A stretch of DNA of 56,586 nucleotides from Pirellulales bacterium (GTDB lineage: Bacteria; Planctomycetota; Planctomycetia; Pirellulales; JADZDJ01): positions 1 through 56,586 of the forward strand of contig DATJYL010000141.1 in NCBI GenBank assembly GCA_035499655.1. The letters run 5' to 3'. This document shows, in pieces, positions 1 through 8,515 of this stretch. Each line of letters starts with the position of its first letter. Position 1 is the stretch's first letter. A program made the position numbers and the translations under genes. The notes under the pieces are model-generated. The model saw only the letters and a list, made by a program, of their open reading frames with translations, did no database searches and was not told where the DNA came from.

Positions 1-239
1 CCATTGATCCGCGAAACATGAGCCCCTGGTTTCAGTCGCTTATTATGCGGTTGTTCAAAGGCGAGCCCACGGTGCTGGGTCTGCTGGAAACGAATCCGTT
101 TCCCGACACGCCGCCGAACTTCATCCGTATTACCTTGTGCCAATACCGCTTTACCGACGCCGCCGAGCGAGAGCGGACCGGCGATTGGTGGAAACGCACC
201 GTAGTTTGGGTGGGACCCGCCATTTCGATCCGCCGTTAG
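1..239 (+). CDS. Lipase maturation factor family protein, C-terminal end (partial)
   Basis: The reading frame is already open at the left edge (in frame from base 3) and ends at TAG 237-239, so only about 78 C-terminal residues are present. What is visible is PRN-x-PWF near the start, then LLETNPFPD and a stretch with P-PNFIR...L-QYRFT followed by GDWWKR. This order matches the conserved tail of lipase maturation factor (LMF1/LMF2-like) proteins, where NPFPD-x-PP-x-(Y/F)(I/V)R and Y-x-FT-x(n)-WW(R/K)R are typical. In animals the family helps lipases fold in the ER; bacterial members are multi-spanning membrane proteins whose role is unknown. The membrane part lies outside the window. The internal ATG at 18 is not a true start because the homologous motif begins before it. 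Confidence 0.7.
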   Translation, partial: IDPRNMSPWFQSLIMRLFKGEPTVLGLLETNPFPDTPPNFIRITLCQYRFTDAAERERTGDWWKRTVVWVGPAISIRR

Positions 240-570
240 CACCGTTCCTCTTTCTGGCAAGGGCTTTTGTTTGAATCGGGTTAAAAATGTTCGATTTTGT
301 CAACATAACGCTCTCAACAGGTCGCTTTTCGACCACTTTTTTGCCTGCGACACGCCCGATAGTGGGAGGAAAAAATAATTGATCGGCCGCCGTTCCGCGA
401 TTACCATAGAGGAATCTATCTCTCAAACGCCCGGAACAATTCGGGTCAATCCGATTGGCGTTTGACGCGAGACGGCCCTAGGCCATTTTCAACATGCGGC
501 CTGCGGTCCACCATTTGCCACGCATTACAGTCGACACGCAGTCCTACACACCACGGAAGAGGCACCCACG
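240..570. other. Intergenic region upstream of the giant surface protein gene
   Basis: 331 bases with no convincing gene. A Shine-Dalgarno-like GGAAGAGG at 555-562 precedes the ATG at 571 by 8 bases. I see no terminator for the preceding gene and no promoter I would defend. Confidence 0.5.
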
Positions 571-3500
571 ATGAAGGTTTGGCGTCGCGGTTCGGTTCGT
601 CGTTCTCCGGCAAAGCGTCGTTGGTTATCCAGGCAAAATTCATTGCAGCGCAGCCAGCGCCGGTTGCTCTTGGAGCCGCTGGAAGACCGCAGCATGCTCA
701 GCGTTACGCTGCCGGCCATCACCGGACCCGATTCAGGCGGCGTGTACGATGTTCCCTCCGGCAAAGATCTGTACGTGCCGCTGGTGGGAACCGACACGGG
801 CCAAACCATCACGTATACCGCCAGCAGCAACAATGCCAACGTTACAGCAACGGTGTTGACCGGCAATCCCACGCTGTCGATCACCGTGCATGGCGTGACA
901 GGCACTAACAACACATCCTTTAGCGGAACGATGACGTTCCAATTGTTCGAAAACATCGCGCCGAACACCGTGCAGGCCATCATCAACTACGTCAATTCAG
1001 GCTTGTACACCGGGGCCAATTTCTACCGCGCCGAAACCGGGACTGGGTTTCAGTTGATCCAGGGCGGTGTGGAAATGACTTCTGGAAAAACGGAGCCGTC
1101 CGATATCGCTGGCGAAATCAATGTAGCCGCACTCTTCAACAGCCCCGGCATGCTGGCGATGGCCAACACCGGATCACCCGATACCGCGTCCGGCGAGTTT
1201 TTTATCACTGCGCCGAATATTCCATTGGCCAACGAACCCCAATCGTCGCTCAATTTTGGTTATACCGTCTTCGGGCAACTTCTAACGGGCCAAGACATTT
1301 ACAACGACATCGAGAATACCGCCACTACTAGCTCCGGCGGCATTGATTACGCGAAAAATGATGTGACCATCGATTCGGCCACCATCAATACCAACGATAC
1401 CCAGCATAGCGTTGTGCAAATTGCCGAACCCAGCAACTTTACCGGCTCGGCAGCCATCACCATCACCGCCACAGGTTCGGATGGGACGCACGCCACGCAA
1501 ACATTCACCGTGAGCGCCGCGCCGCCAACCAACACCACCGCTCAACCGGTCATTCTCAAACCGGTGTCGAATCTCACGACGAATCTCAACACCCCGGCGA
1601 ATCTACAATTGAGCGCCCTATTTGGCGCCGGCTATAGCACCGGCACCATTACCTACAGCGTGACGGGCAATACCACGTTCACCGGCGCGCCCAGCAATGT
1701 GACCGTGTCCGGGTCGGGCTCATCGGGCGCCCTTATCTTGACGCCCACTTCGGGGTTCACAGGCACCATCAATCTTGTGGCACATGTGGTCGACGTCCTG
1801 CCCAATGGCAGCGGTGGCACGTTCACCGTGCAAGATGCCCTGCCTTTCACCCTGACCGTCAACAACACCACCACGGTATTAACCGTGGGCATCACCTCGG
1901 TCACGGACCCCATTAATAACTCCAATGACACCAGCACCTCGGCCGTGGGCAACGGCGTGACCGGAACCACGGTTTCGGTCACTGCCACAGATGGCACCCA
2001 CACCACTTCCGCAAAAACGACCACTGTGGGCACGGGGGGCATGTGGGCGGTGAACGGAATTAATGTCAGCTCGCTGAGCGACGGCGCCATTACTTACACG
2101 GCCACCGCCACCGATTCGACCCACGCCACCGTCACGGACACCCAAACCGCCACCAAAACTACGGCGTTGCCCAGCGTTGCCCTCACCACGCTCACCAGTC
2201 CAATCAATTCCGGCAACGTCACCAATACTTCAGCCAGTGGCACAGGCACCGCGGGAAATACCGTCTCGGTCGTCGCCACCGATGGCACTCACACCACCAC
2301 CGCTCAAACCATGACGGTCCCCGCCGGCGGCTCCTGGTCGATTACCGGCATTAACGTCAGCGCGCTGAGCGACGGCACCATTACGTATAAGGCCACCACC
2401 ACCGATTCCGTCGGCAATACAGCGTCGGCCACGAAAACTACGATCAAAGACACCGTGGGGCCCAGCGTGTCGATTACTTCCGTCCCCTCTTCCATTACGA
2501 CCACCAATCAGACCAGTGTTACTGTCGGCGGTACCGGCGCGTCGGGCTTAACGATTTCGCTGGTGGCCACTGACGGCACGACTACCACCACGACCAAAAC
2601 GACGACCGTCGGTTCCGGCGGCACCTGGTCGATTAGCGGGATTAACGTTAGCGGGTTGAACGACGGCACCATTACCTTCACCGCCAGCTCCACCGACACC
2701 AACGGCAACACTAGCAGCACAAGCAAAACTTCGATCAAGAGCACCGCCGCCCCTGCGGTGGCCGTAACCACGGTCACCAGTCCGATCAACACCACCAATG
2801 TCACGAATACTTCCATCAGCGGAACTGGCACCGTTGGAGCAAGCATTTCGGTGGTGGCCAGCGACGGCACCCACAGCACGACGGCCACAACCACGACAAT
2901 CCCCATGGGCGGCAGCTGGTCGGTCACCGGCATTAATGTTAGCTCGCTGTCCGATGGAACGATAACCTATACGGTCACCGCCTCCAACGCCAGCGGCACG
3001 ACTACCATCACCAAGACCACGACCAAAGACACCGTGGCCCCCAGCGTTTCCATCACCACGGTGACCAGCCCGATCAATCTCGCCAACCAAACAAGCACGG
3101 CGATTAGCGGCACAGGCACTGCGGGAGATACCATCTCGGTCGTGGCCAGCGACGGCACCCACAGCACGACGGCTCAAACGACGCCGGTCCCCGTTGGCGG
3201 CTCCTGGTCGATCACCGGCATCAACGTCAGCGCGCTGAACGATGGCACCATTACATACACCGTCACCGCCACCGATGCCGCTAGCAACACGACGACTACC
3301 AGCAAAACTGCCACCAAAAATACCACCGTTCCGTCGGTGGCCATCACGACCGTCACGAATCCGATCAATACTTCGAACGATACCAGCACCGCCATCAGCG
3401 GCACAGGCACAACAGGCGCGACGATTTCTGTCGTGGCCAGCGACGGCACGCACAGCACCGCGCCCCAAACCACCACCGTGAGCTCCGGGACGTGGACGGT

Positions 3501-5337
3501 CAGCGGCATCGACGTTAGCGCACTGGACGACGGCACCATCACGTATACCGTCACCGCCACCAATTCGTTTAACAACACAGCAACCACCTCACAGACTGCT
3601 ACAAAGACTACCGTCATTACCGACGGCGAGGCAACGACCACGCAGGTGACGTCCGACCACGATACCGGCTCGACTTACGGCCAAACCGTTCAATTCACGG
3701 CGACCGTGAGCACCGGTTCGGCCGACACGCCGACGGGAACGGTGCAATTCCAAATCGACGGCGTCAACTTCGGCGCGCCCCAAACATTAAGCGGCGGCCA
3801 AGCCAGCATCTCGGTTTCCAGCCTGACGGCGACGACCCACACCATTACGGCCTTCTATCCAGGCGTTGATGCCCAATTCAACACGTCGCAGGGCTCCTTC
3901 AGCCAGGACGTTTCGCCCGCCATGCTGACCATCACCGCTGATGATAAGACGAAGGTCTTTGGCCAGGCGTTGCCGACCTTCACGGTCAGTTACAGCACGT
4001 TCGTCAATGGCGACACTTCAGCCAGCCTGACAACTCAGCCGACTTTGTCCACCACCGCCACGGCAACCAGCGCCGTCAACAACTACACCATTACGGTAAA
4101 CGGCGCGACAGATTCCAACTACACCATCGAATTCGATCCGGGCACACTGAGTGTTACGCAGGCCTCGACCACCATTAGCGTGCAGCCTTCCGCGTCGACC
4201 ATCGCGGTTTCGCAAAGCGTCACGCTCACGGCCACGGTGGCCGTGGTTTCTCCCGGTGCGGGCTCACCGACGGGAACCGTGACATTCATGGACGGGAGCA
4301 ACACCTTGGGCACCGGCTCGGTGAATTCCAGCGGCCAGGCCACGTATACCGTGCCGGCCAATACGCTGTCGCTGGACGTGCACAGCATCACGGCGGTATA
4401 CGGCGGCGATGCTAATTTCCAGGCCAGCCCGACATCGGACGCTGTTTCACTGACCGTGAATTCAATCGACAATACCTTGAAGCCCAGCGTGGGCATCTCC
4501 GGCCCAAGCATTGGCGTGCGCGGCCAGGTGTTGTCCTACACGTTCACCGTGACCGACCCCAACGCATCGGTGAACGAAGCGGCCGGATACAGTTACTCCA
4601 TCAACTGGGGCGACGGCCAAACACAAAGCATTGCCGCGGTTCCAAATTCTCTAACCCAAACCGTAACGCACACGTACACGGCCAGCCAGACCGATTCGCT
4701 GTCGGTCACCGTAGCTAACCAACTGAACGTTGCCAGCACCCCGGCGACGCAAAGCGTGGTCATTTCTGCTGTGGCGTTGGAGCCCGATGCGGCCAATCCC
4801 AGCCAAATGGATTTGTATGTCGGCGGCACAACCGGCAACGACCAAATCTCGGTGGTGCCCGCCTCGGGAAATAAACTCAGCGTGATGATTAATCGTCAAT
4901 CGCAAGGGTCATTTGCCGCGTCCGCAATTTACGTGTTCGGCGGAGCCGGGAACGACAACATCCAGATTTCGCCCAACATCCGTTTGCCTGCCGTACTTGA
5001 CGGAGGCGCCGGCAACGATTGGCTGGTTGGCGGCGCGGGCCGCAATATTCTCATCGGCGGCGCTGGAACCGATACCTTGCAAGGCGGCAAAAACGACGAC
5101 ATCATGATCGGCGGTTCTTCGACCTTTGAAGGCGACGCAAAATCGCTGAACTACTTGATGGCCGAATGGAATTCCGCCGACAGCCTCGCAGTGCGCGAAA
5201 ACGATTTGAATGGCACAGGCGGCGGCAGCGGCGCCAACGGCGAGGTGTTTCTTGAAATAGGCAGCACCGTGTTGAACGACAGCGTGGTCGATCAGTTGTT
5301 CGGCAACGGCGGCCACGATTGGACGCTGCCCAGCTAG
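571..5337 (+). CDS. Giant exported LEPR-XLL protein with cyclophilin, Ig-like, MBG/PKD-like and RTX repeats
   Basis: 1588 aa. GGAAGAGG eight bases upstream supports the start. Residues 30-44 hold the planctomycete N-terminal motif LLLEPLEDRSMLS after a basic leader. Residues about 115-265 are a cyclophilin-type peptidyl-prolyl isomerase domain (FYR, GFQLIQGG, GMLAMANT-x-PDTASGEFFI, FGYTVFGQ). Residues about 436-1013 are six tandem Ig-like repeats of 96-97 aa (SPIN...SGTGTAG...VVA(S/T)DGTH...GGSWSITGINVS(A/S)LSDGTITY). Then come a Big_3-like domain (1022-1117), an MBG-like domain starting ITADDKTKVFGQ (1118-1197), a second Big_3-like domain (1200-1297), a PKD-like domain (SINWGDGQ) and RTX-type calcium-binding nonapeptides GGAGND/GGAGTD (1454-1518). 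No C-terminal anchor is seen. The domain mix suggests a secreted or surface-attached adhesin or matrix protein; the role is inferred. Confidence 0.85.
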   Translation: MKVWRRGSVRRSPAKRRWLSRQNSLQRSQRRLLLEPLEDRSMLSVTLPAITGPDSGGVYDVPSGKDLYVPLVGTDTGQTITYTASSNNANVTATVLTGNPTLSITVHGVTGTNNTSFSGTMTFQLFENIAPNTVQAIINYVNSGLYTGANFYRAETGTGFQLIQGGVEMTSGKTEPSDIAGEINVAALFNSPGMLAMANTGSPDTASGEFFITAPNIPLANEPQSSLNFGYTVFGQLLTGQDIYNDIENTATTSSGGIDYAKNDVTIDSATINTNDTQHSVVQIAEPSNFTGSAAITITATGSDGTHATQTFTVSAAPPTNTTAQPVILKPVSNLTTNLNTPANLQLSALFGAGYSTGTITYSVTGNTTFTGAPSNVTVSGSGSSGALILTPTSGFTGTINLVAHVVDVLPNGSGGTFTVQDALPFTLTVNNTTTVLTVGITSVTDPINNSNDTSTSAVGNGVTGTTVSVTATDGTHTTSAKTTTVGTGGMWAVNGINVSSLSDGAITYTATATDSTHATVTDTQTATKTTALPSVALTTLTSPINSGNVTNTSASGTGTAGNTVSVVATDGTHTTTAQTMTVPAGGSWSITGINVSALSDGTITYKATTTDSVGNTASATKTTIKDTVGPSVSITSVPSSITTTNQTSVTVGGTGASGLTISLVATDGTTTTTTKTTTVGSGGTWSISGINVSGLNDGTITFTASSTDTNGNTSSTSKTSIKSTAAPAVAVTTVTSPINTTNVTNTSISGTGTVGASISVVASDGTHSTTATTTTIPMGGSWSVTGINVSSLSDGTITYTVTASNASGTTTITKTTTKDTVAPSVSITTVTSPINLANQTSTAISGTGTAGDTISVVASDGTHSTTAQTTPVPVGGSWSITGINVSALNDGTITYTVTATDAASNTTTTSKTATKNTTVPSVAITTVTNPINTSNDTSTAISGTGTTGATISVVASDGTHSTAPQTTTVSSGTWTVSGIDVSALDDGTITYTVTATNSFNNTATTSQTATKTTVITDGEATTTQVTSDHDTGSTYGQTVQFTATVSTGSADTPTGTVQFQIDGVNFGAPQTLSGGQASISVSSLTATTHTITAFYPGVDAQFNTSQGSFSQDVSPAMLTITADDKTKVFGQALPTFTVSYSTFVNGDTSASLTTQPTLSTTATATSAVNNYTITVNGATDSNYTIEFDPGTLSVTQASTTISVQPSASTIAVSQSVTLTATVAVVSPGAGSPTGTVTFMDGSNTLGTGSVNSSGQATYTVPANTLSLDVHSITAVYGGDANFQASPTSDAVSLTVNSIDNTLKPSVGISGPSIGVRGQVLSYTFTVTDPNASVNEAAGYSYSINWGDGQTQSIAAVPNSLTQTVTHTYTASQTDSLSVTVANQLNVASTPATQSVVISAVALEPDAANPSQMDLYVGGTTGNDQISVVPASGNKLSVMINRQSQGSFAASAIYVFGGAGNDNIQISPNIRLPAVLDGGAGNDWLVGGAGRNILIGGAGTDTLQGGKNDDIMIGGSSTFEGDAKSLNYLMAEWNSADSLAVRENDLNGTGGGSGANGEVFLEIGSTVLNDSVVDQLFGNGGHDWTLPS
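1876..3610 (+). repeat. Six in-gene tandem repeats of about 290 bp (Ig-like domains)
   Basis: Six consecutive coding units of about 288-291 bp, each translating to the same 96-97-aa Ig-like domain. Units 2, 4 and 5 are most alike (GTAG/GTVG, VVASDGTHSTTA, GGSWSITGINVSAL). The repetition is in frame with the 1588-aa protein and is best explained by domain duplication; such arrays can change copy number by recombination. Confidence 0.85.
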
Positions 5338-5375
5338 AGCGAACTTCAGTTCGGTGTAGCGTGTTCAAAACAGCT

Positions 5376-5393
5376 CGGCACAGAGCCGTTTTT
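5376..5393 (+). terminator. Weak terminator-like hairpin between convergent genes
   Basis: A short stem CGGC/GCCG (5376-5379 with 5385-5388) is followed by five T. It sits in the 54-base gap between the convergent surface-protein and kinase genes, where a terminator is expected. The stem is only four pairs, so support is modest. Confidence 0.4.
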
Positions 5394-7851
5394 ATTTCGC
5401 GGCTCCATCCATATTTTTCCGGAGTTTGCCCATCTTTTCCGGTGTGCAATCCGGATCGAGCTCCACGGCCCGGCTAAAATCGGCCTTGGCTTCTTCTGCG
5501 TGGTTTAACGCCTGGTGGCACAACGCCCGATTGTAATAGCACTCGGCCCGCTGCGGCGCCAGCGCAATGCAAACGTTGGCCGCCGACAATGCGTCTGCAT
5601 CATGCCCCAGTTGATAGTCGCACCGCATCTGCTGAAAATGGGCCCAAAAATCGTCCGGCTGCCGGGCAATTGCCGTGGCAAATTGCCGCCGCGCTTCGTC
5701 CAGCGCCCCGTGGTGCATTAGCCAGCGCCCTAGGCCGTCGTGCTCCCAAGCATTGTTGGCCACAGGCAGGGAATCGAGCGACACTTTTTCATCCCCATTG
5801 TTTCCGCCAGCCCGATAATCGCGCTCTTCCAAATCCAACAAAAAACTTGGGCCGCACACTGCCCGCGCTTCGGCCAGTTTTTCAATGGCCTGTTGCCGTA
5901 CCTCGGCAGCACCGGCCGGGGAAGCCAACTGCATGTCGAGCCGCGCCGACAGAATGGCCAAATCGAGCAAATCGCGCCGCAGCGCTTCCGGAAGCTTCTG
6001 GTTGTCGTCCTGTTTCGTCTTTTCTTCTCCCTGTGGTTCCGGCGACTTGTCGTTTGCGCCTTCGTCGCTTGAGTCGCGCGCAGGCGACTTCAACATTTCC
6101 CGGGCTTGCCAAATCGCGCGACACCCGGTGGCAATCTCGGCGAGTTTCGAATGATTCAGTGCCGATTCCGCGGTAGGTTCTTGGTCTAAAAATCGCAATT
6201 GTTCCACTAAATCGTGCAGCGCGGCCACTACTTGGGCTCGCTGTGCCGTGGCAATTTGCGTCTTCAGCCGGCTTTTAAGCTCGGCGTGCCCCGGGAACCA
6301 TTGCAGCGCATTCCACGCAGCCTGCGAATGTTGAATCGCCGGGCCAAATTCTCGATTGGCTAGTTCTTCTTGCGATTGTTGCAGGGCCGCTTCCGCGGTG
6401 CGGATGTGATCGCGATAGTACAGCGCCGCCACTCCGCAAATCACAATCACCACACCCATGCTGATTGCCAGCACGGGCAGCGCCAGCGGCTTGCGGCGAC
6501 GCCATTTTTGCCACCGTTCCAATACGCTGTGATTGCCTACCCCGCGCAACGGCAGGCTGGCCAAATGGCAACGCAAATCGGCGGCCAACTGCCCCGCGTC
6601 GTCATACCGGCCCGCAGGTGTTCTCGCCAGGCATTTGCACACAATATCTTCCAGTCCACGGCTGATTTGCGGATTGGCGTGGCGAAGTTTTTGCCGCAAC
6701 AAATTTGGGTTCTCCGGCGGAAGTTGGCCCGCCAGCGATTCGTACAGCAATACCCCCAGCGAATAAATATCGGACCGTGCGTCAAGCGGCCGTGCAATCG
6801 GCACGCCTTGCTTCACGCACTCGGTGGCCGCGCGTTGCTCCGGCGACATGTATCCGGGCGTGCCTCCCAAGCGGTCGATGTTTTTGTTCTGCAATCGCTG
6901 CGTTTCGCACGCCAGGTGAAAATCCAGCAACATCGGCTGCCCATCACCCGCCAGCAACACGTTCGAAGGCTTAATGTCCAAATGTACCAGCCCGCGCTGA
7001 TGAGCGTAAGAAAGCGCATCGGCCAAGCAAGCGCCGATCCAGCATACGGCGTCAATATACGATGAGCGCGACAAAAACCCAATCGCCGGGCCGCCCGCGA
7101 CAGCAAAGGCCGAAGTGCGCTCTTGCCGCTCGGCCAAATGCGCGACTATTTGACCGCCGCTGCGGCCACCAAGCACATGCTTCTCCAGGCTCGACAGCAC
7201 GCTGGCCCATGTGGCTCCGCCTAAATACGGCATGCACAGGGCGCGCAAATTCTCCGCCGGAAAATCGTGCACCAAATATAGGGGCACAATGTTCGTGTGC
7301 TGCAATCGGGCCAACGACAAATGTTCCTGGCCGCTGCGCGCCGTCACTTTCACCACCAATAGCCGATCCGACAGCGACGGTTGCGTGGCCAAAAACACCC
7401 GCCCTAGTGCTCCGCGCCCCAACTCTTCCAACAAGCATAAATCGCCTAACTGCTGGCCGGCCGTAGGAAATTGGGTGGCTTCATTCGGCGCGCGCAATAA
7501 CTGATGGCAATCCAGCACCACCGCCAAGGCATCCTGCCACTGTGGGAACCGCCGATAGTACTCGGCCGATTCCACCCGCTCACCGCGCTCTTCCCGCAGG
7601 CAAAATTCCTCGTACACCACCCGGACCGCGGCCTCCGCGTCGGCGGCCAACTCCGGACGCTCCGCCAGCCACTGCTCGGCGGTGCGTGCTTGTCCGGCGT
7701 GCCACTGGGCCGCCATTTCATCCAGCGTCGCCGCCAGCCGCGCATCCAACAAACCACCTGGGTGCGATGCTTGGGTCGGCCGCTCCACGACGTACGGCAC
7801 GGAAGGATTTGCATCTTTGGTTTCCGGCAGCGATTGCGAAGAAACACTCAT
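5392..7851 (-). CDS. Membrane Ser/Thr protein kinase with C-terminal TPR repeats
   Basis: 819 aa. Residues 1-120 form an N-terminal region typical of planctomycete kinases (AEQWLAERPEL, REERGE). The Hanks-type kinase domain runs from about 138 to 430: glycine loop GRGALGRV (145-152), presumed ATP lysine K168 in VVKV, catalytic loop HLDIKPSN with D292, then DFH at 310-312 where most kinases have DFG, activation segment GTPGYMSPEQ, and SDIYSLGVLLYE. A single membrane helix lies at about 455-479 after a basic stretch. The rest is probably extracytoplasmic and ends in TPR units (about 735-805: ECYYNRALCHQALNHAEEA). The kinase is the last gene of a minus-strand cluster after a LEPR-motif protein and an ECF sigma factor (69-base gap), so it may act in the same signalling path. 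The substrate is unknown. Confidence 0.92.
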   Translation of the reverse strand: MSVSSQSLPETKDANPSVPYVVERPTQASHPGGLLDARLAATLDEMAAQWHAGQARTAEQWLAERPELAADAEAAVRVVYEEFCLREERGERVESAEYYRRFPQWQDALAVVLDCHQLLRAPNEATQFPTAGQQLGDLCLLEELGRGALGRVFLATQPSLSDRLLVVKVTARSGQEHLSLARLQHTNIVPLYLVHDFPAENLRALCMPYLGGATWASVLSSLEKHVLGGRSGGQIVAHLAERQERTSAFAVAGGPAIGFLSRSSYIDAVCWIGACLADALSYAHQRGLVHLDIKPSNVLLAGDGQPMLLDFHLACETQRLQNKNIDRLGGTPGYMSPEQRAATECVKQGVPIARPLDARSDIYSLGVLLYESLAGQLPPENPNLLRQKLRHANPQISRGLEDIVCKCLARTPAGRYDDAGQLAADLRCHLASLPLRGVGNHSVLERWQKWRRRKPLALPVLAISMGVVIVICGVAALYYRDHIRTAEAALQQSQEELANREFGPAIQHSQAAWNALQWFPGHAELKSRLKTQIATAQRAQVVAALHDLVEQLRFLDQEPTAESALNHSKLAEIATGCRAIWQAREMLKSPARDSSDEGANDKSPEPQGEEKTKQDDNQKLPEALRRDLLDLAILSARLDMQLASPAGAAEVRQQAIEKLAEARAVCGPSFLLDLEERDYRAGGNNGDEKVSLDSLPVANNAWEHDGLGRWLMHHGALDEARRQFATAIARQPDDFWAHFQQMRCDYQLGHDADALSAANVCIALAPQRAECYYNRALCHQALNHAEEAKADFSRAVELDPDCTPEKMGKLRKNMDGAAK

Positions 7852-7920
7852 GTTGGCCGCCAGTTCTGAACCCCGCCCCCGGGATGGAACAGTTTCTGCG
7901 TGCAGGTTTTCTCCAGCGCG

Positions 7921-8493
7921 TTACACCGCCGGCTGCCGGCGCAGCCGAGCCACGCGCCGGGCAATATCGTACAAAATGCGGCGCACGCTCCCTTCGTGAA
8001 GTTTAGTCTGCCGTGCGATTTCCGCGATCGACGCCCCTTGCCGCTTCAGCTTGAGCAACTCGTAATGCGCCGGCGGACAAACCTGCACCATCTGCTGCCA
8101 TAATTCGTCGGCATAAAAATTCTCGCTGACGCGCGGGCAGCGGTCGACCGGCAAGCCGTCGATATTCTGCTGCGGCAGCGCCACTTCGCGCCGCAGTGAT
8201 TCGCGGTGCTTCCGCAACCGGTCGATAAACCGATTCCGCGTCATCTTGAACAAAAACGCCCGCAGTTGGTCCACATTGTCGAAATTCCATTTCGCTTGTT
8301 GCAGACCCGCCACAAAATCGGCCCACACCGATTGCACCACGTCGGCCGAATCGAACTTGGCCCGCAGCGAGCCCGCGATGTGGCGATGCACGACCATTCG
8401 CATGTAAGGCTCGAAGGCGATGAACATTTGCCTGACCGCAAATTCATCGCCCGAATTCAGCCGCGCCAATAGCGCGTCAAGAGAATCGTTCAT
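7921..8493 (-). CDS. ECF-type RNA polymerase sigma factor, planctomycete type
   Basis: 190 aa. Sigma region 2 is seen in FDSADVVQSVWADF and FLFKMTRNRFIDRLRKHRES. Region 4 helix-turn-helix is seen in YELLKLKRQGASIAEIARQT followed by EGSVRRILYDIARR. The length and the SADVVQSV signature fit ECF sigma factors common in planctomycetes that sit beside Ser/Thr kinases. It lies 22 bases after the upstream LEPR-motif gene and 69 bases before the kinase on the same strand, consistent with one transcript. It should direct RNA polymerase to a small target set; the targets cannot be read here. No zinc-finger anti-sigma gene adjoins it, so the kinase or the upstream protein may control its activity (inference). 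Confidence 0.92.
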   Translation of the reverse strand: MNDSLDALLARLNSGDEFAVRQMFIAFEPYMRMVVHRHIAGSLRAKFDSADVVQSVWADFVAGLQQAKWNFDNVDQLRAFLFKMTRNRFIDRLRKHRESLRREVALPQQNIDGLPVDRCPRVSENFYADELWQQMVQVCPPAHYELLKLKRQGASIAEIARQTKLHEGSVRRILYDIARRVARLRRQPAV

Positions 8494-8515
8494 CGTTTAC
8501 CGCCGTCGATTGGCT

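Noticed and set aside
2548-3468. 306-codon ORF opposite the giant surface protein
   Set aside because: It is the antisense of the Ig-like repeats; its repetitive Arg/Gly/Ala composition mirrors the sense repeats and it has no plausible start or domain.
1876-3610. Regular repeats as a possible CRISPR array
   Set aside because: The units are about 290 bp, coding and in frame, with no unique spacers; they are protein domain repeats.
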